NCBI GenBank assembly: GCA_014879735.1
Contig: JACSRN010000086.1
Coordinates: forward strand, 1-40,354
Direction: 5' to 3'
Length of the DNA stretch: 40,354 nt
DNA from: Paracoccaceae bacterium
GTDB lineage: Bacteria > Pseudomonadota > Alphaproteobacteria > Rhodobacterales > Rhodobacteraceae
In this document: in pieces, positions 8,307-16,223 of the stretch
How positions within the stretch are numbered: the stretch's first letter is position 1
Layout: every line of letters starts with the position of its first letter
Translations under genes and position numbers: made by a program
The notes under the pieces: model-generated
Databases searched by the model: none
The model's input: the letters and a program-made list of their open reading frames with translations, nothing else
Told to the model about the DNA's origin: nothing

Positions 8307-8743
8307 TTTTCCGCATCCCGGCCAGATGCGGGACGGTTCGCCGCGCCTTTGCACATCTGCAGCCCGGCAAGCGCCTTCCGGCAACCCTGGTTCTGTCGCA
8401 CGATCAATCCTCCCATTTGGTTGCGGCTGTTGCGGCAGGCAGAGCGATCACGTTCCGCTGGCCCGTAGCCCCCTTCGTTTGCCGGAGATGCCCGGCCAGA
8501 TGCCCCTGCCCCCTCCGCCAGAAGCGGACTATTCCTGACCGCAACGGCAAAGTCAATAATTGGTAAGGCCATTTTGGAACCCCGATCGGATCCCGCCTCG
8601 ACGGGGAAGTCCCGGTCGCTGCCGACCGGGAGTCGGGCCCCTGAGATTCTTCAAACCTCGCTCTGGCATGGGTCCCTCCCCTGCTGCCTTTCCGATCGCG
8701 CCGTTTCTGCCCCGGGTTCCCGGGAGGCGGCGATAACATCTCG

Positions 8744-8758
8744 GTTGGCCTGACCATA
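8744..8758. promoter_or_regulatory. Operator-like repeat, TRAP side
   Basis: TGGCC-T-GACCA, one mismatch from the perfect TGGTCnGACCA core. It is the copy nearest to the TRAP genes in the control region, although 430 bases of leader separate it from the DctQ start. Confidence 0.55.
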
Positions 8759-8782
8759 TAGCAATGCGGAAGGAAGTCAATA

Positions 8783-8797
8783 AAAGGTCAGTCCATT
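8783..8797. promoter_or_regulatory. Operator-like repeat, centre of the control region
   Basis: AGGTC-A-GTCCA; read on the minus strand it is TGGAC-T-GACCT, the same variant core as at 5344. It lies 39 bases from the 8744 copy, roughly four helical turns, which would allow cooperative binding on one DNA face. Confidence 0.5.
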
Positions 8798-8881
8798 AAT
8801 TGACCCGTGCCGGCGCGACCGGGATGCTGCAACATTCTTGCGGGCCGGCGAGTTTTCACTTCTTTGCCGACCAATCCAATG

Positions 8882-8896
8882 ATAGGTCAGTCCTTA
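8882..8896. promoter_or_regulatory. Operator-like repeat upstream of the gntR gene
   Basis: AGGTC-A-GTCCT, an imperfect copy about 70-80 bases upstream of the regulator start. It is consistent with autoregulation. Confidence 0.5.
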
Positions 8897-8965
8897 TGCC
8901 CATGCTGGAACGACGGACCAGAAGCGGTGCAGCAACGGCGATGCGGTTGAAGGAGAGCCGGGAAG

Positions 8966-9709
8966 GTGAGCCAGATGAATGATGAGGATGCGATAGACTT
9001 CGAGGTGGGCGCGCGTCCGGCGGCTCTGGCGGAAATCCTTCAGGCAAAGATCATGAGCGGCGCGCTGACCGTGGGCGATTCCCTGCCGGCCGAACGCGAT
9101 CTGATGACGCTGTATTCCATCAGCCGGGCCACGGTGCGCGAGGCGCTGCGCATTCTGGGCGCAAAGGGGCTGATCGAAGTCAAGCGCGGCCGCAAGGGTG
9201 GATCCTACATCTCGGCGCCGACCGGCGCTGCCATCAGCCAAAGCCTCGATCTGTTCATTCAGGGTCACGACATCCGCTTCGTGGATCTGCTGGCCGTTCG
9301 CGAGGCGATCGAGCCGGTCGCGGCGCGACAGGCCGCCCTGCAGCGCCTGCCGGAAGACCTGGCCGATATCGACCGTCTGCTGGTCCGCCAGGATGAACTG
9401 GTCGAGGATATCCAGGCCTTCAGCCAGCTGAACGTGGAATGGCATCTGGCCATTGTCCGGGCCAGCCACAACCCGCTGTTTCTTACCTTCATGACGTCGA
9501 TTTCCTCGGCGCTTTACTCGGCGACGAACCGTGAGGAATTCAACCTCGAAACCCGCAGGATCGTGATGAAGGCGCACCGCAAGATTTCCGAGGCGATCAA
9601 GGCTGGCGATGCAGATGCCGCCCTGCGCCGCATGAAGCGGCATGTGACCTCTTATGCCGAGGAACTGGACCTTGGCCGCCCGACGCCACATCTGGGTACT
9701 GCCGAGTGA
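8966..9709 (+). CDS. GntR/FadR-type (FCD) transcriptional regulator
   Basis: A 247-residue regulator with an N-terminal winged helix and C-terminal FCD effector domain. The DNA-binding part shows LPAERDLMTLYSISRATVRE and then the wing GLIEVKRGRKGG. The FCD domain carries the metal/effector His set in NVEWHLAIVRASHNPLF and, later, MKAHRK and MKRHV. FCD regulators bind organic acids or their CoA esters and usually repress. The start may be the GTG at 8966 (AAGGAG 10 bases upstream) or the ATG at 8975 (GGAAGG 8 bases upstream); the difference is three residues. Six inverted repeats of the type bound by this family lie before it and before every other unit of the island, so it is very likely the local regulator. 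Confidence 0.92.
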   Translation: MSQMNDEDAIDFEVGARPAALAEILQAKIMSGALTVGDSLPAERDLMTLYSISRATVREALRILGAKGLIEVKRGRKGGSYISAPTGAAISQSLDLFIQGHDIRFVDLLAVREAIEPVAARQAALQRLPEDLADIDRLLVRQDELVEDIQAFSQLNVEWHLAIVRASHNPLFLTFMTSISSALYSATNREEFNLETRRIVMKAHRKISEAIKAGDADAALRRMKRHVTSYAEELDLGRPTPHLGTAE

Positions 9710-9773
9710 CGGCGGACCCGGCTGTCGGGCCAGGCTGTGATCGTATCTTCACATCCTTCCCGCCGCCCTGCGG

Positions 9774-10238
9774 TCAGGTGACGGCCCGATCCGCGTCATT
9801 CTGATGCGCATCCGCGCCGGCCAGGGCATGCTCATGGGCGCAAAGTGCATGATTGCCCAGAGTCTCGATGACACGACAGTCAGAGATGGTGCCGTGACCG
9901 CATTGGATCACCATCCGCTCAAGTTCGTCCTGCAATGCCTGAAGCCGCGCAATGCGGCGCTTTACATCCAGTAGCTGGCGCCGAGCGATGTTGTCGGCCG
10001 CCGCGCAGGGCAGATCCGGCCGGTCCGACAGGCTGAGCAATTCGCGGATCGCATCCAGCGTGAAGCCCAGATCGCGGGCATGCCGGATGAAAGCAAGCCT
10101 TTCGCGGGTCTGCGAACCATAGAGCCGCTGGTTGCCGGCGCTGCGCTCGGCTGCGGGAAGAAGGCCGATCTGCTCGTAATATCGGATGGTTGGAACCTTC
10201 ACGCCGACCGTCTCGCTCAGCTTTCCGATGCTCTGCAT
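9774..10238 (-). CDS. MerR family heavy-metal regulator (CadR/ZntR-like)
   Basis: A 154-residue MerR activator. The N-terminal helix-turn-helix and wing are seen in VKVPTIRYYEQIGLLP and NQRLYG, followed by a long dimerisation helix. The metal-site Cys residues of the CadR/PbrR/ZntR group are in DLPCAAADNIARRQL and, after the helix, CGHGTISDCRVIETL. The tail is His/Asp-rich (HALCAHEHALAGADAHQ), as in CadR proteins that bind extra metal. It is divergent from the P-type ATPase gene with a 92-base gap that holds the MerR promoter. The expected role is to activate ATPase expression on Zn(II), Cd(II) or Pb(II) excess; the exact metal is not decided by sequence alone. Confidence 0.92.
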   Translation of the reverse strand: MQSIGKLSETVGVKVPTIRYYEQIGLLPAAERSAGNQRLYGSQTRERLAFIRHARDLGFTLDAIRELLSLSDRPDLPCAAADNIARRQLLDVKRRIARLQALQDELERMVIQCGHGTISDCRVIETLGNHALCAHEHALAGADAHQNDADRAVT

Positions 10239-10248
10239 GAAATATTCC

Positions 10249-10280
10249 TTGAAGCTCTAGTTGCTAGAGGGATTAACACT
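10249..10280 (+). promoter_or_regulatory. MerR-type promoter and operator for the metal ATPase
   Basis: A TTGAAG -35 box (10249-10254) is followed by an inverted repeat CTCTAG-TTG-CTAGAG (10255-10269) and a TAACAC/AACACT -10 candidate at 10274-10280, giving a 19-20 base spacer. An over-long spacer filled by a dyad is the hallmark of promoters activated by DNA distortion by MerR proteins. It lies between the divergent regulator and ATPase genes. Confidence 0.75.
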
Positions 10281-10330
10281 CCGAATCGATGGAAACAAGC
10301 GGCTGGACGAATCCGGGCGGGAGATTTGAG

Positions 10331-12613
10331 ATGAGCAACGCCACAAGACGCGAATGGACCGTCAGCGGCATGGATTGTGCGGCCTGCACGGTGAAAGTAA
10401 CCCGGGCGGTGGAACACCTGCCGGGGGTCAGCGAAGTGAAGGTCGCCCTGATGAGCGAGCGGCTGTCGCTGACGCTGGCACCGCAGACCACCGATCCCGG
10501 CCAGATCGAGGCGATCGTCAAGCGGCTGGGCTTCGACATCGCGCCGCGAACCGGCGGCGGGCCGGCGGCCAGCGCCCGGGCCACGGGGCCTGGTGCGCCG
10601 GGCCATGGGCAGAGTCACGGGCCGGGCTGTGCGGACCATGATCATTCCGGCCATTCCGCCGCCTCGGGCACCGCAGCAAGGCAGGATGCCGGGCATGCCA
10701 GCCCCGGTCATGTCCATGATGACCCGGCGGATCGTGGCAAGCCCTGGTACCGGACAGCGAAAGGCCGGCTGGTGATCTTCACCGGCCTGCTTCTGGCGTT
10801 GGCCTGGGTTTTCAGCGCGCTGGCCTCGGCGACATGGGGTTACTGGGCCTTCACCCTCGCCTGCCTGATCGGTCTTGCTCCCGTCGCGAAACGGGCCTGG
10901 GAGGCGCTGCGCCTTGGCCAGCCCTTCACCATCGAAAGCCTGATGACCGTCGCAGCGGTTGGCGCGCTGTTCATCGGCGCGGCGGAAGAGGCGGCGCTGG
11001 TCGTCTTCCTCTTTGCGGTGGGCGAGGTGCTGGAAGGTGTTGCCGCAGGCAAGGCGCGCGACGGGATCCGGGCGCTGGCAAAGCTGGTGCCCAAGACAGC
11101 GCTGCTGGAAGAGCATGGCAAGATCCGTGAAGTTCCGGCCGAAAGCCTGCAGATCGGTCAGCAGGTGCTGGTCCGCCCCGGCGACCGCATCCCCGCCGAC
11201 GGCGAGATTGTCGAAGGGACCGGCGGCATCGACGAAAGCCCGGTGACGGGCGAAAGCGTGCCGGTGACGCGCGGCCCCGGCGCGGCGGTCTTTGCCGGTT
11301 CGATCAACACCGAGACGGCGCTGCGTATCGTCGTGACGCGGGCTGCATCGGACAATACGATCAGCCGGATCGTCAGGCTGGTCGAAGAGGCCGAAGACGC
11401 GCGGGCGCCGACCGAACGCTTCATCGACCGCTTCTCACGCTGGTACATGCCCGTCATTGTTGCGGTGGCGGCGCTGGTGATCCTGGTGCCGCCGCTGGCC
11501 ATGGGTGCCGACTGGGACACCTGGGTCTATCGCGGCCTTGCGCTGCTGCTGATCGGCTGCCCCTGCGCCCTGGTGATTTCGGTCCCGGCCTCGATCGCCT
11601 CGGCATTGTCGTCGGGGGCAAGAAAGGGGCTGCTGATGAAGGGGGGCGCCGTGATCGAGGCGACCGCCCGGGTCAGTCGCATCACCTTTGACAAGACCGG
11701 GACGCTGACCCATGGCAAACCGGACGTGACCGATATCGTGACGGTGCCGGGCGTTGCGGAAAGCGAACTTCTGGCGGTGGCGGCCGGGGTGGAAACCGGA
11801 TCCGGCCACCCGCTGGCCCAGGCTATCCTGCGCTGCGCCGCGCAGGCCGGGATCGAGGCCCTGCCCGCCTCCGACGCCCGCATCCTGGTTGGTCGGGGTG
11901 TCGTGGCGGAGGCAGGCGGCGCCAAGGCCTGGGTGTCCTCGCCCCGGCATGCCATGGAGGTGGGGGGGATCGACCCGGATCATATCGCCCGTGCGACCGC
12001 ATTGGAGGCGCAGGGCAAAACCGTGGTTGCCGTGTTTCGGGCCGGCCGGCCCCTTGGCCTGATTGCCCTGCGGGATGAGCCGCGCGGGGATGCCGCCGAT
12101 GCGATAAGCCAGATCAAGGCCATGGGCATTTCACCCGTCATGCTGACCGGCGACAATCCTCGCACCGCAGCGGCCATCGCCGGTCAACTCGGCATGGAAT
12201 ACCGCGCCGAGATGATGCCCGAAGACAAGATGGCTGCAATCCGCAACATCGGTGAGCAGGGTGACGTCATGATGGTCGGCGATGGCATCAACGATGCACC
12301 GGCACTGAAACAGGCAGCGGTGGGCGTTGCCATGGGTTCGGGCACCGATGTGGCGCTGGAGACCGCGGATGCGGCCATTCTGCGCGACCGGGTGGCCGAT
12401 GTGCCGGCGCTGATCCGGCTGGCGCGCGCGACAATGCGCAACATCCGCCAGAATGTGACGCTGGCGCTCGGGTTGAAGGCGGTGTTCCTGGTGACGTCGG
12501 TTCTGGGCATCACCGGACTTTGGGTCGCCATTCTGGCCGATACCGGCGCAACCGTTCTGGTCACGCTGAATGCGCTGCGCCTGCTGCGCTATGATCCGGC
12601 AAGGACGGCCTGA
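10331..12613 (+). CDS. P1B-type heavy-metal-exporting ATPase (Zn/Cd/Pb)
   Basis: A 760-residue inner-membrane metal pump. An N-terminal HMA domain carries GMDCAAC (Cys16, Cys19); a His-rich linker follows (segments such as GHGQSHGPGCADHDHSGH and HVHDD). The transmembrane metal site is Cys410-Pro-Cys412, the phosphorylated aspartate is Asp454 in DKTGTLT, and the hinge motif is GDGINDAPALK. The CPC motif with a late-helix Asp (VAILADTGATVL) fits the ZntA/CadA P1B-2 class that exports Zn(II), Cd(II) and Pb(II) using ATP. The ATG at 10331 is chosen for GGGAGA 6 bases upstream and because the HMA domain starts just after it; an upstream in-frame ATG at 10289 would lie within the promoter region. 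Controlled by the divergent MerR gene. Confidence 0.95.
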   Translation: MSNATRREWTVSGMDCAACTVKVTRAVEHLPGVSEVKVALMSERLSLTLAPQTTDPGQIEAIVKRLGFDIAPRTGGGPAASARATGPGAPGHGQSHGPGCADHDHSGHSAASGTAARQDAGHASPGHVHDDPADRGKPWYRTAKGRLVIFTGLLLALAWVFSALASATWGYWAFTLACLIGLAPVAKRAWEALRLGQPFTIESLMTVAAVGALFIGAAEEAALVVFLFAVGEVLEGVAAGKARDGIRALAKLVPKTALLEEHGKIREVPAESLQIGQQVLVRPGDRIPADGEIVEGTGGIDESPVTGESVPVTRGPGAAVFAGSINTETALRIVVTRAASDNTISRIVRLVEEAEDARAPTERFIDRFSRWYMPVIVAVAALVILVPPLAMGADWDTWVYRGLALLLIGCPCALVISVPASIASALSSGARKGLLMKGGAVIEATARVSRITFDKTGTLTHGKPDVTDIVTVPGVAESELLAVAAGVETGSGHPLAQAILRCAAQAGIEALPASDARILVGRGVVAEAGGAKAWVSSPRHAMEVGGIDPDHIARATALEAQGKTVVAVFRAGRPLGLIALRDEPRGDAADAISQIKAMGISPVMLTGDNPRTAAAIAGQLGMEYRAEMMPEDKMAAIRNIGEQGDVMMVGDGINDAPALKQAAVGVAMGSGTDVALETADAAILRDRVADVPALIRLARATMRNIRQNVTLALGLKAVFLVTSVLGITGLWVAILADTGATVLVTLNALRLLRYDPARTA

Positions 12614-12636
12614 TCGGGCACCCGCAGCAAAGGACG

Positions 12637-12654
12637 GGGCCGCTCCGGCGGCCC
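12637..12654 (+). terminator. Possible hairpin after the metal ATPase
   Basis: GGGCCGC-TCCG-GCGGCCC, a perfect 7-base stem with a 4-base loop, lies 23 bases after the ATPase stop. No T-run follows, so intrinsic termination is uncertain. Confidence 0.3.
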
Positions 12655-12838
12655 ATGCGGCAGAACCCGCCCGTTTCCCGCAGGCCTCGCCGCGCGCCGG
12701 CCAGCACATGGCGGGAATCGGCCCGTCGCTGCCGGTCACGGCGCGGCATGGGGTCTTGAGATCGCAATCGTCTGAAGTGCTTGATGGAAAGGGCTGTCGT
12801 CTCTAAGGTTTCAACCCAAGAACGATCTTAATGATTCG

Positions 12839-12859
12839 TTCGTTTTGCATTGCAACGAA
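12839..12859. promoter_or_regulatory. Palindrome upstream of the molybdenum dehydrogenase operon
   Basis: TTCGTT and AACGAA arms are separated by 9 bases, and within them lies the perfect 11-base palindrome TTGCATTGCAA (12845-12855). It sits about 35-55 bases before the first gene of the operon, in a locally AT-richer stretch. It looks like a repressor site of TetR-type size, but no regulator gene adjoins it, so the assignment is only structural. Confidence 0.4.
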
Positions 12860-12892
12860 ACTATCAAGTCTCTGATCGTGAGGTGCGCTGTC

Positions 12893-15694
12893 ATGTCGCA
12901 GAATCGGGCGCTATGGACGCGCCGTCGTGTTCTTGTCGGGGCGGCTGCGGCGGGCGCCATGACGGTGGCCCTTCCGGTCATTGGCCGGGGGGCGGGTGTC
13001 GAAACCACGATGCCTGATGCGCCCGGCTGGACGGACGGTGCCGGCAACATGCGTTATCGTATCGACGCGCATGCCAAAGTTACCGGCGCCAAGGTCTTTC
13101 CCCGCGACATCCGCGGGCGCGACATGCCCGGCTGGCCTGCGGAAACGCATCACGCGATGATGTTGTTCGCAACCGACGCCACCCATGTATTCGAAGGGAT
13201 CGACCTGTCGGCGCTGGGTCAGGATTTTCAGCCCGACCGGATCGTCCTGGCCGAGGATCTCGCCGCCGCGGGGTTGGCGGCCACCGGCTTTTTCGCCAGC
13301 AATCTCTTCGCCACCAAGGGCGCTGTGGCGGACTTTCTGGGTCAGCCCGTCGCCATGCTGATCTATGCCGATTTCAACAGGTTCGCGACGGCCCGCTCTG
13401 CCCTGACCGCGGAGACCAAGGTTGTGAAATATGGCGCGGAAAGCCCGGCACGGGCCACCAAGCCCTACGGCGCGGGGCGTTATACCCGCGTTGCCGGCGA
13501 GAATCCGGCAGGCCCCGACCAGTATTCGGTTATGCTGGCGGGGGGCGTTTCGCCCCAATCCTATGATGCCGCCTTCAATCCGGTCTGGTCTGAACCGGCG
13601 GCCGATGGCGATGCGGCGGCGCAAGCCGCCTATCACGGCGCGGCCATCCGTCAGGCCCTGGCCGAAGGCAAGCTGGGCAAGACCTATGCGCAGTCGTTCC
13701 AGACCCAGTCGATAGAACCGATGTTCATGGAGCCCGAAAGCGGGCTGGCCTGGTATGACGCCGCCTCGGGCCGGCTGTCGATGGTGATCGGCGTCCAGTC
13801 GCCCGACCTGTCGGTGCAGGGCATTGCCGGCATGGTCGGAAAGGCGACGGATGGCTTCAAAGTGACCGAGATCGATGGCCAGTTCCTGTTCATGGGCGGC
13901 AGTTTCGGCGCCAAGGACCATACGATCTTCCCGCTCTATGCCGCGCTGGCCGGACTGTTTGGCGGCGGCAAGACGGTGCGCCTGGCTTTCAACCGTTTCG
14001 AGCAATTCCAGTTCGGCCTGAAACGCCACGCCTTCCGCGTCGACAGCCAGCTTGGCGTCGACCCCGCAACCGGCGGTTTCACCGCCTTTGTCTGCGATGT
14101 TGATGCCAATGGCGGCGGGGTTGCCAACCTGTCAGGCGCGATTGCCGGTGTGGGGGCGGTGGCCTCGAGCGCGATCTACTACATGCCGCAAAGCGATGTG
14201 ACGACGGTTGCCCGCCAGTCCATCGCCGTCACCGCAGGCTCGATGCGCGGCTTCGGCTCGATCCAGACGATGACGGCCATGGAGGTACTGGTTGACCAGG
14301 TGGCCCGCGACCTTGGCATGGACCCTTTCGAAATCCGCCAGACGAATACGCTGCAGACCGGCTGGCTGACCCTGACCGGGAACCCGACCAACGGCGCCAA
14401 TCGGACGCCGGAGGTGCTGGCGGCGATGGAAAAGGCCGCGCTCTGGGCCGATCGCGCCGCCGACAAGGCCGCCTATGAGGCGGCGAACCCCGGTTTTGCC
14501 TATGGCGTGGGTGTGGCCTGCGTGATGAAGAAATATGGTGGCGGCGTCGACAGCAGCCTTGGCACCGTCACGCTGGCGGCGGATGGTGGCATCGCAGCCA
14601 ATTGCGGCGCTTCGGAAATGGGAACCGGGGTCGCCACGGCCGTTGCCAGGCGGGTGGCTGATCACCTTGGCCATCTGCCCGATCAGGTGCAATTGACCGC
14701 CCGCGGCCTTTGGGATGACTTGCAACTGGTCGCGGCGGACAACCCCTGGGGCATCAGCCAGGCCGACCAGGATGCGCAATCGGCCAATCCGCGCTGGACG
14801 CTGGTGATTGATGCCGAGACCACGGCCTCGAACGGCGCCTCTGCTTGTACCCAGGCCCCCGACATCGCCGCCTGGGTTGTCCTCAGATGTGGCCTCTGGC
14901 CTGCCGCGCGCGCGATCTGGTCGGACGGCGCCTTTGGCGGGCAGTCCTCGGGGCAGTTCGTGACCTTTGCCGACCTGCGCTGGGTCGATGGCCGGCTGAC
15001 CGCCAAGGGCATGCAGCCGCTGACCCTTGAGCAACTGGCCGAACGGGCGCATCGCGACGGGCTTGTCACTGGCGCGATGGCGCATGGTGCCAACCGCTGG
15101 ATGTGGTCGACCGCGCAGTTCACCGTGAACGACGACAGTTTCGAGGTGCCGATCGACGCGCTGGCCATCCGCCGTGGCGGCAGCGAGGACTGGGAACTTC
15201 TGGATCGCGACAAGGTGACGTTCCCGGCCGCGGTGACTGAACGGATCGGGGCCAGCTACTTCAGCACCTGTGGCGCTGTGGTGGCGATGGGCGTTGACCG
15301 CATTTCCGGCGAAACCCGGCTTCTGGCGGTGCATCAGGTGCTGGAATGCGGCCGGGTGCTGGTGCCCGATATCGTGCAGGGCATGACGGAAGGCGGCATT
15401 GCCATGGGCGTGGGGCAGGCATTGTACGAGGACCTGCCGCTTTACGAGGATGGGCCGGGCAATGGCACCTGGAACCTGAACAGCTACCGGGTGCCGATGT
15501 CGGCCGATCTGCCGCTGGACCGGATCACCGTCGAGGTGCTGCCGCCGCTCAGCGAGACCGATGCGCCGAAGGGCATGGCCGAGCTAGTGATGATCCCGGT
15601 CGTTCCGGGCATACTCAATGCAATCTGCGATGCAGTGGGCGCGCGGGTCCTTTCGCTGCCTGCCACGCCACAGAAGATCATGGAAGCGCTCTGA
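12893..15694 (+). CDS. Molybdopterin-binding subunit of a periplasmic aldehyde/isoquinoline-type dehydrogenase
   Basis: A 933-residue xanthine-oxidase-family large subunit of the IorB/AldH type. It opens with a Tat signal (TRRRVLVGAAAAGAMTVALP), so the complex is exported folded to the periplasm. Molybdopterin contacts are visible as MGGSFGAKD and GSMRGFGS, with GASEMGTG further on. The catalytic Glu is at about residue 897 in KGMAELVMIPVVPG. The ATG at 12893 is supported by GAGG 9 bases upstream and gives a normal Tat n-region. The [2Fe-2S] subunit gene starts 1 base after the stop, then cytochrome c: the layout of acetic-acid-bacterial AldFGH-like dehydrogenases. The substrate could be an aldehyde or an N-heterocycle. 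No XdhC-type maturation gene is adjacent. Confidence 0.88.
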   Translation: MSQNRALWTRRRVLVGAAAAGAMTVALPVIGRGAGVETTMPDAPGWTDGAGNMRYRIDAHAKVTGAKVFPRDIRGRDMPGWPAETHHAMMLFATDATHVFEGIDLSALGQDFQPDRIVLAEDLAAAGLAATGFFASNLFATKGAVADFLGQPVAMLIYADFNRFATARSALTAETKVVKYGAESPARATKPYGAGRYTRVAGENPAGPDQYSVMLAGGVSPQSYDAAFNPVWSEPAADGDAAAQAAYHGAAIRQALAEGKLGKTYAQSFQTQSIEPMFMEPESGLAWYDAASGRLSMVIGVQSPDLSVQGIAGMVGKATDGFKVTEIDGQFLFMGGSFGAKDHTIFPLYAALAGLFGGGKTVRLAFNRFEQFQFGLKRHAFRVDSQLGVDPATGGFTAFVCDVDANGGGVANLSGAIAGVGAVASSAIYYMPQSDVTTVARQSIAVTAGSMRGFGSIQTMTAMEVLVDQVARDLGMDPFEIRQTNTLQTGWLTLTGNPTNGANRTPEVLAAMEKAALWADRAADKAAYEAANPGFAYGVGVACVMKKYGGGVDSSLGTVTLAADGGIAANCGASEMGTGVATAVARRVADHLGHLPDQVQLTARGLWDDLQLVAADNPWGISQADQDAQSANPRWTLVIDAETTASNGASACTQAPDIAAWVVLRCGLWPAARAIWSDGAFGGQSSGQFVTFADLRWVDGRLTAKGMQPLTLEQLAERAHRDGLVTGAMAHGANRWMWSTAQFTVNDDSFEVPIDALAIRRGGSEDWELLDRDKVTFPAAVTERIGASYFSTCGAVVAMGVDRISGETRLLAVHQVLECGRVLVPDIVQGMTEGGIAMGVGQALYEDLPLYEDGPGNGTWNLNSYRVPMSADLPLDRITVEVLPPLSETDAPKGMAELVMIPVVPGILNAICDAVGARVLSLPATPQKIMEAL

Positions 15695-15695
15695 G

Positions 15696-16211
15696 ATGGC
15701 CCGTATTTCCATCACCGTGAACGGCACAGCGGCGGAACCTCACGACGTTCCCGATCAACTGCCGATGGTCGACTATCTGCATGACTATCTCGGCCTGACC
15801 GGCACGAAGTTCGGCTGCGGCATCGGCGTCTGCCATGCCTGCGTGGTCATCGTCGACAATCCCGACGGTACAAGCGAGACGCGCCGCACCTGTATCAGCG
15901 CGGCGTCGACCTTCGACGGGCTGTCGGTGCGCACGGTCGAGGGTCATGCGCCGGACGGCGCCCTGTCGCCGGTGCAGCTGGCCTTCGTCGAGCATTTTGC
16001 CTTCCAGTGCGGCTATTGCACGCCGGGGTTCGTCAATGCGGCCACGGTCCTGGTCGAGCGGCTTGCCCGCGAACCCGTCGCCCGCGATGCGGTCGAGAAG
16101 GCGGTCCAGGACGGCATCGGCGATCACGTCTGCCGCTGCACCGGCTATGTCCGTTATCATCAGGCGCTGCGCGACTACATCCTGTCGCAGCCGAATCTTG
16201 TCCAGGGCTGA
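15696..16211 (+). CDS. (2Fe-2S)-binding subunit of the molybdenum dehydrogenase
   Basis: A 171-residue small subunit with both clusters: a plant-ferredoxin-type N-terminal set (Cys41, Cys46, Cys49, Cys66; CGIGVCHAC) and a C-terminal all-helical set (Cys105, Cys108, Cys146, Cys148; QCGYCTPG and CRCTGY). It passes electrons from the molybdenum site to the cytochrome subunit. It has no signal of its own, so it presumably leaves the cell bound to the Tat-exported large subunit. It lies between the large subunit (1-base gap) and the cytochrome (12-base gap). Length and motifs are those of functional IorA/CoxS-type subunits. Confidence 0.92.
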   Translation: MARISITVNGTAAEPHDVPDQLPMVDYLHDYLGLTGTKFGCGIGVCHACVVIVDNPDGTSETRRTCISAASTFDGLSVRTVEGHAPDGALSPVQLAFVEHFAFQCGYCTPGFVNAATVLVERLAREPVARDAVEKAVQDGIGDHVCRCTGYVRYHQALRDYILSQPNLVQG

Positions 16212-16223
16212 GGGGTCATCACC

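Larger units (their letters stand above)
8307..8965. other. Non-coding regulatory interval between TRAP genes and gntR
   Basis: 659 bases without a credible gene: the open frames on both strands here have compositions unlike any protein family. The right half (8740-8900) is clearly lower in GC than its surroundings and holds three copies of the island operator, so it is the divergent control region for the TRAP genes and the regulator. The left part (8307-8740) would be a long 5' leader of the TRAP transcript. I see no riboswitch or attenuator fold that I can defend, and no trace of a DctP gene. Confidence 0.6.

Noticed and set aside
8307-8740. Possible hidden DctP or small gene before dctQ
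   Set aside because: Frames on both strands were read; none shows a signal peptide, a DctP-like sequence or a plausible ribosome binding site with a protein-like composition.
12614-12892. Small open frames between the metal ATPase and the molybdenum operon
   Set aside because: They are short, Arg/Ala-rich and end within the control region; nothing supports translation.
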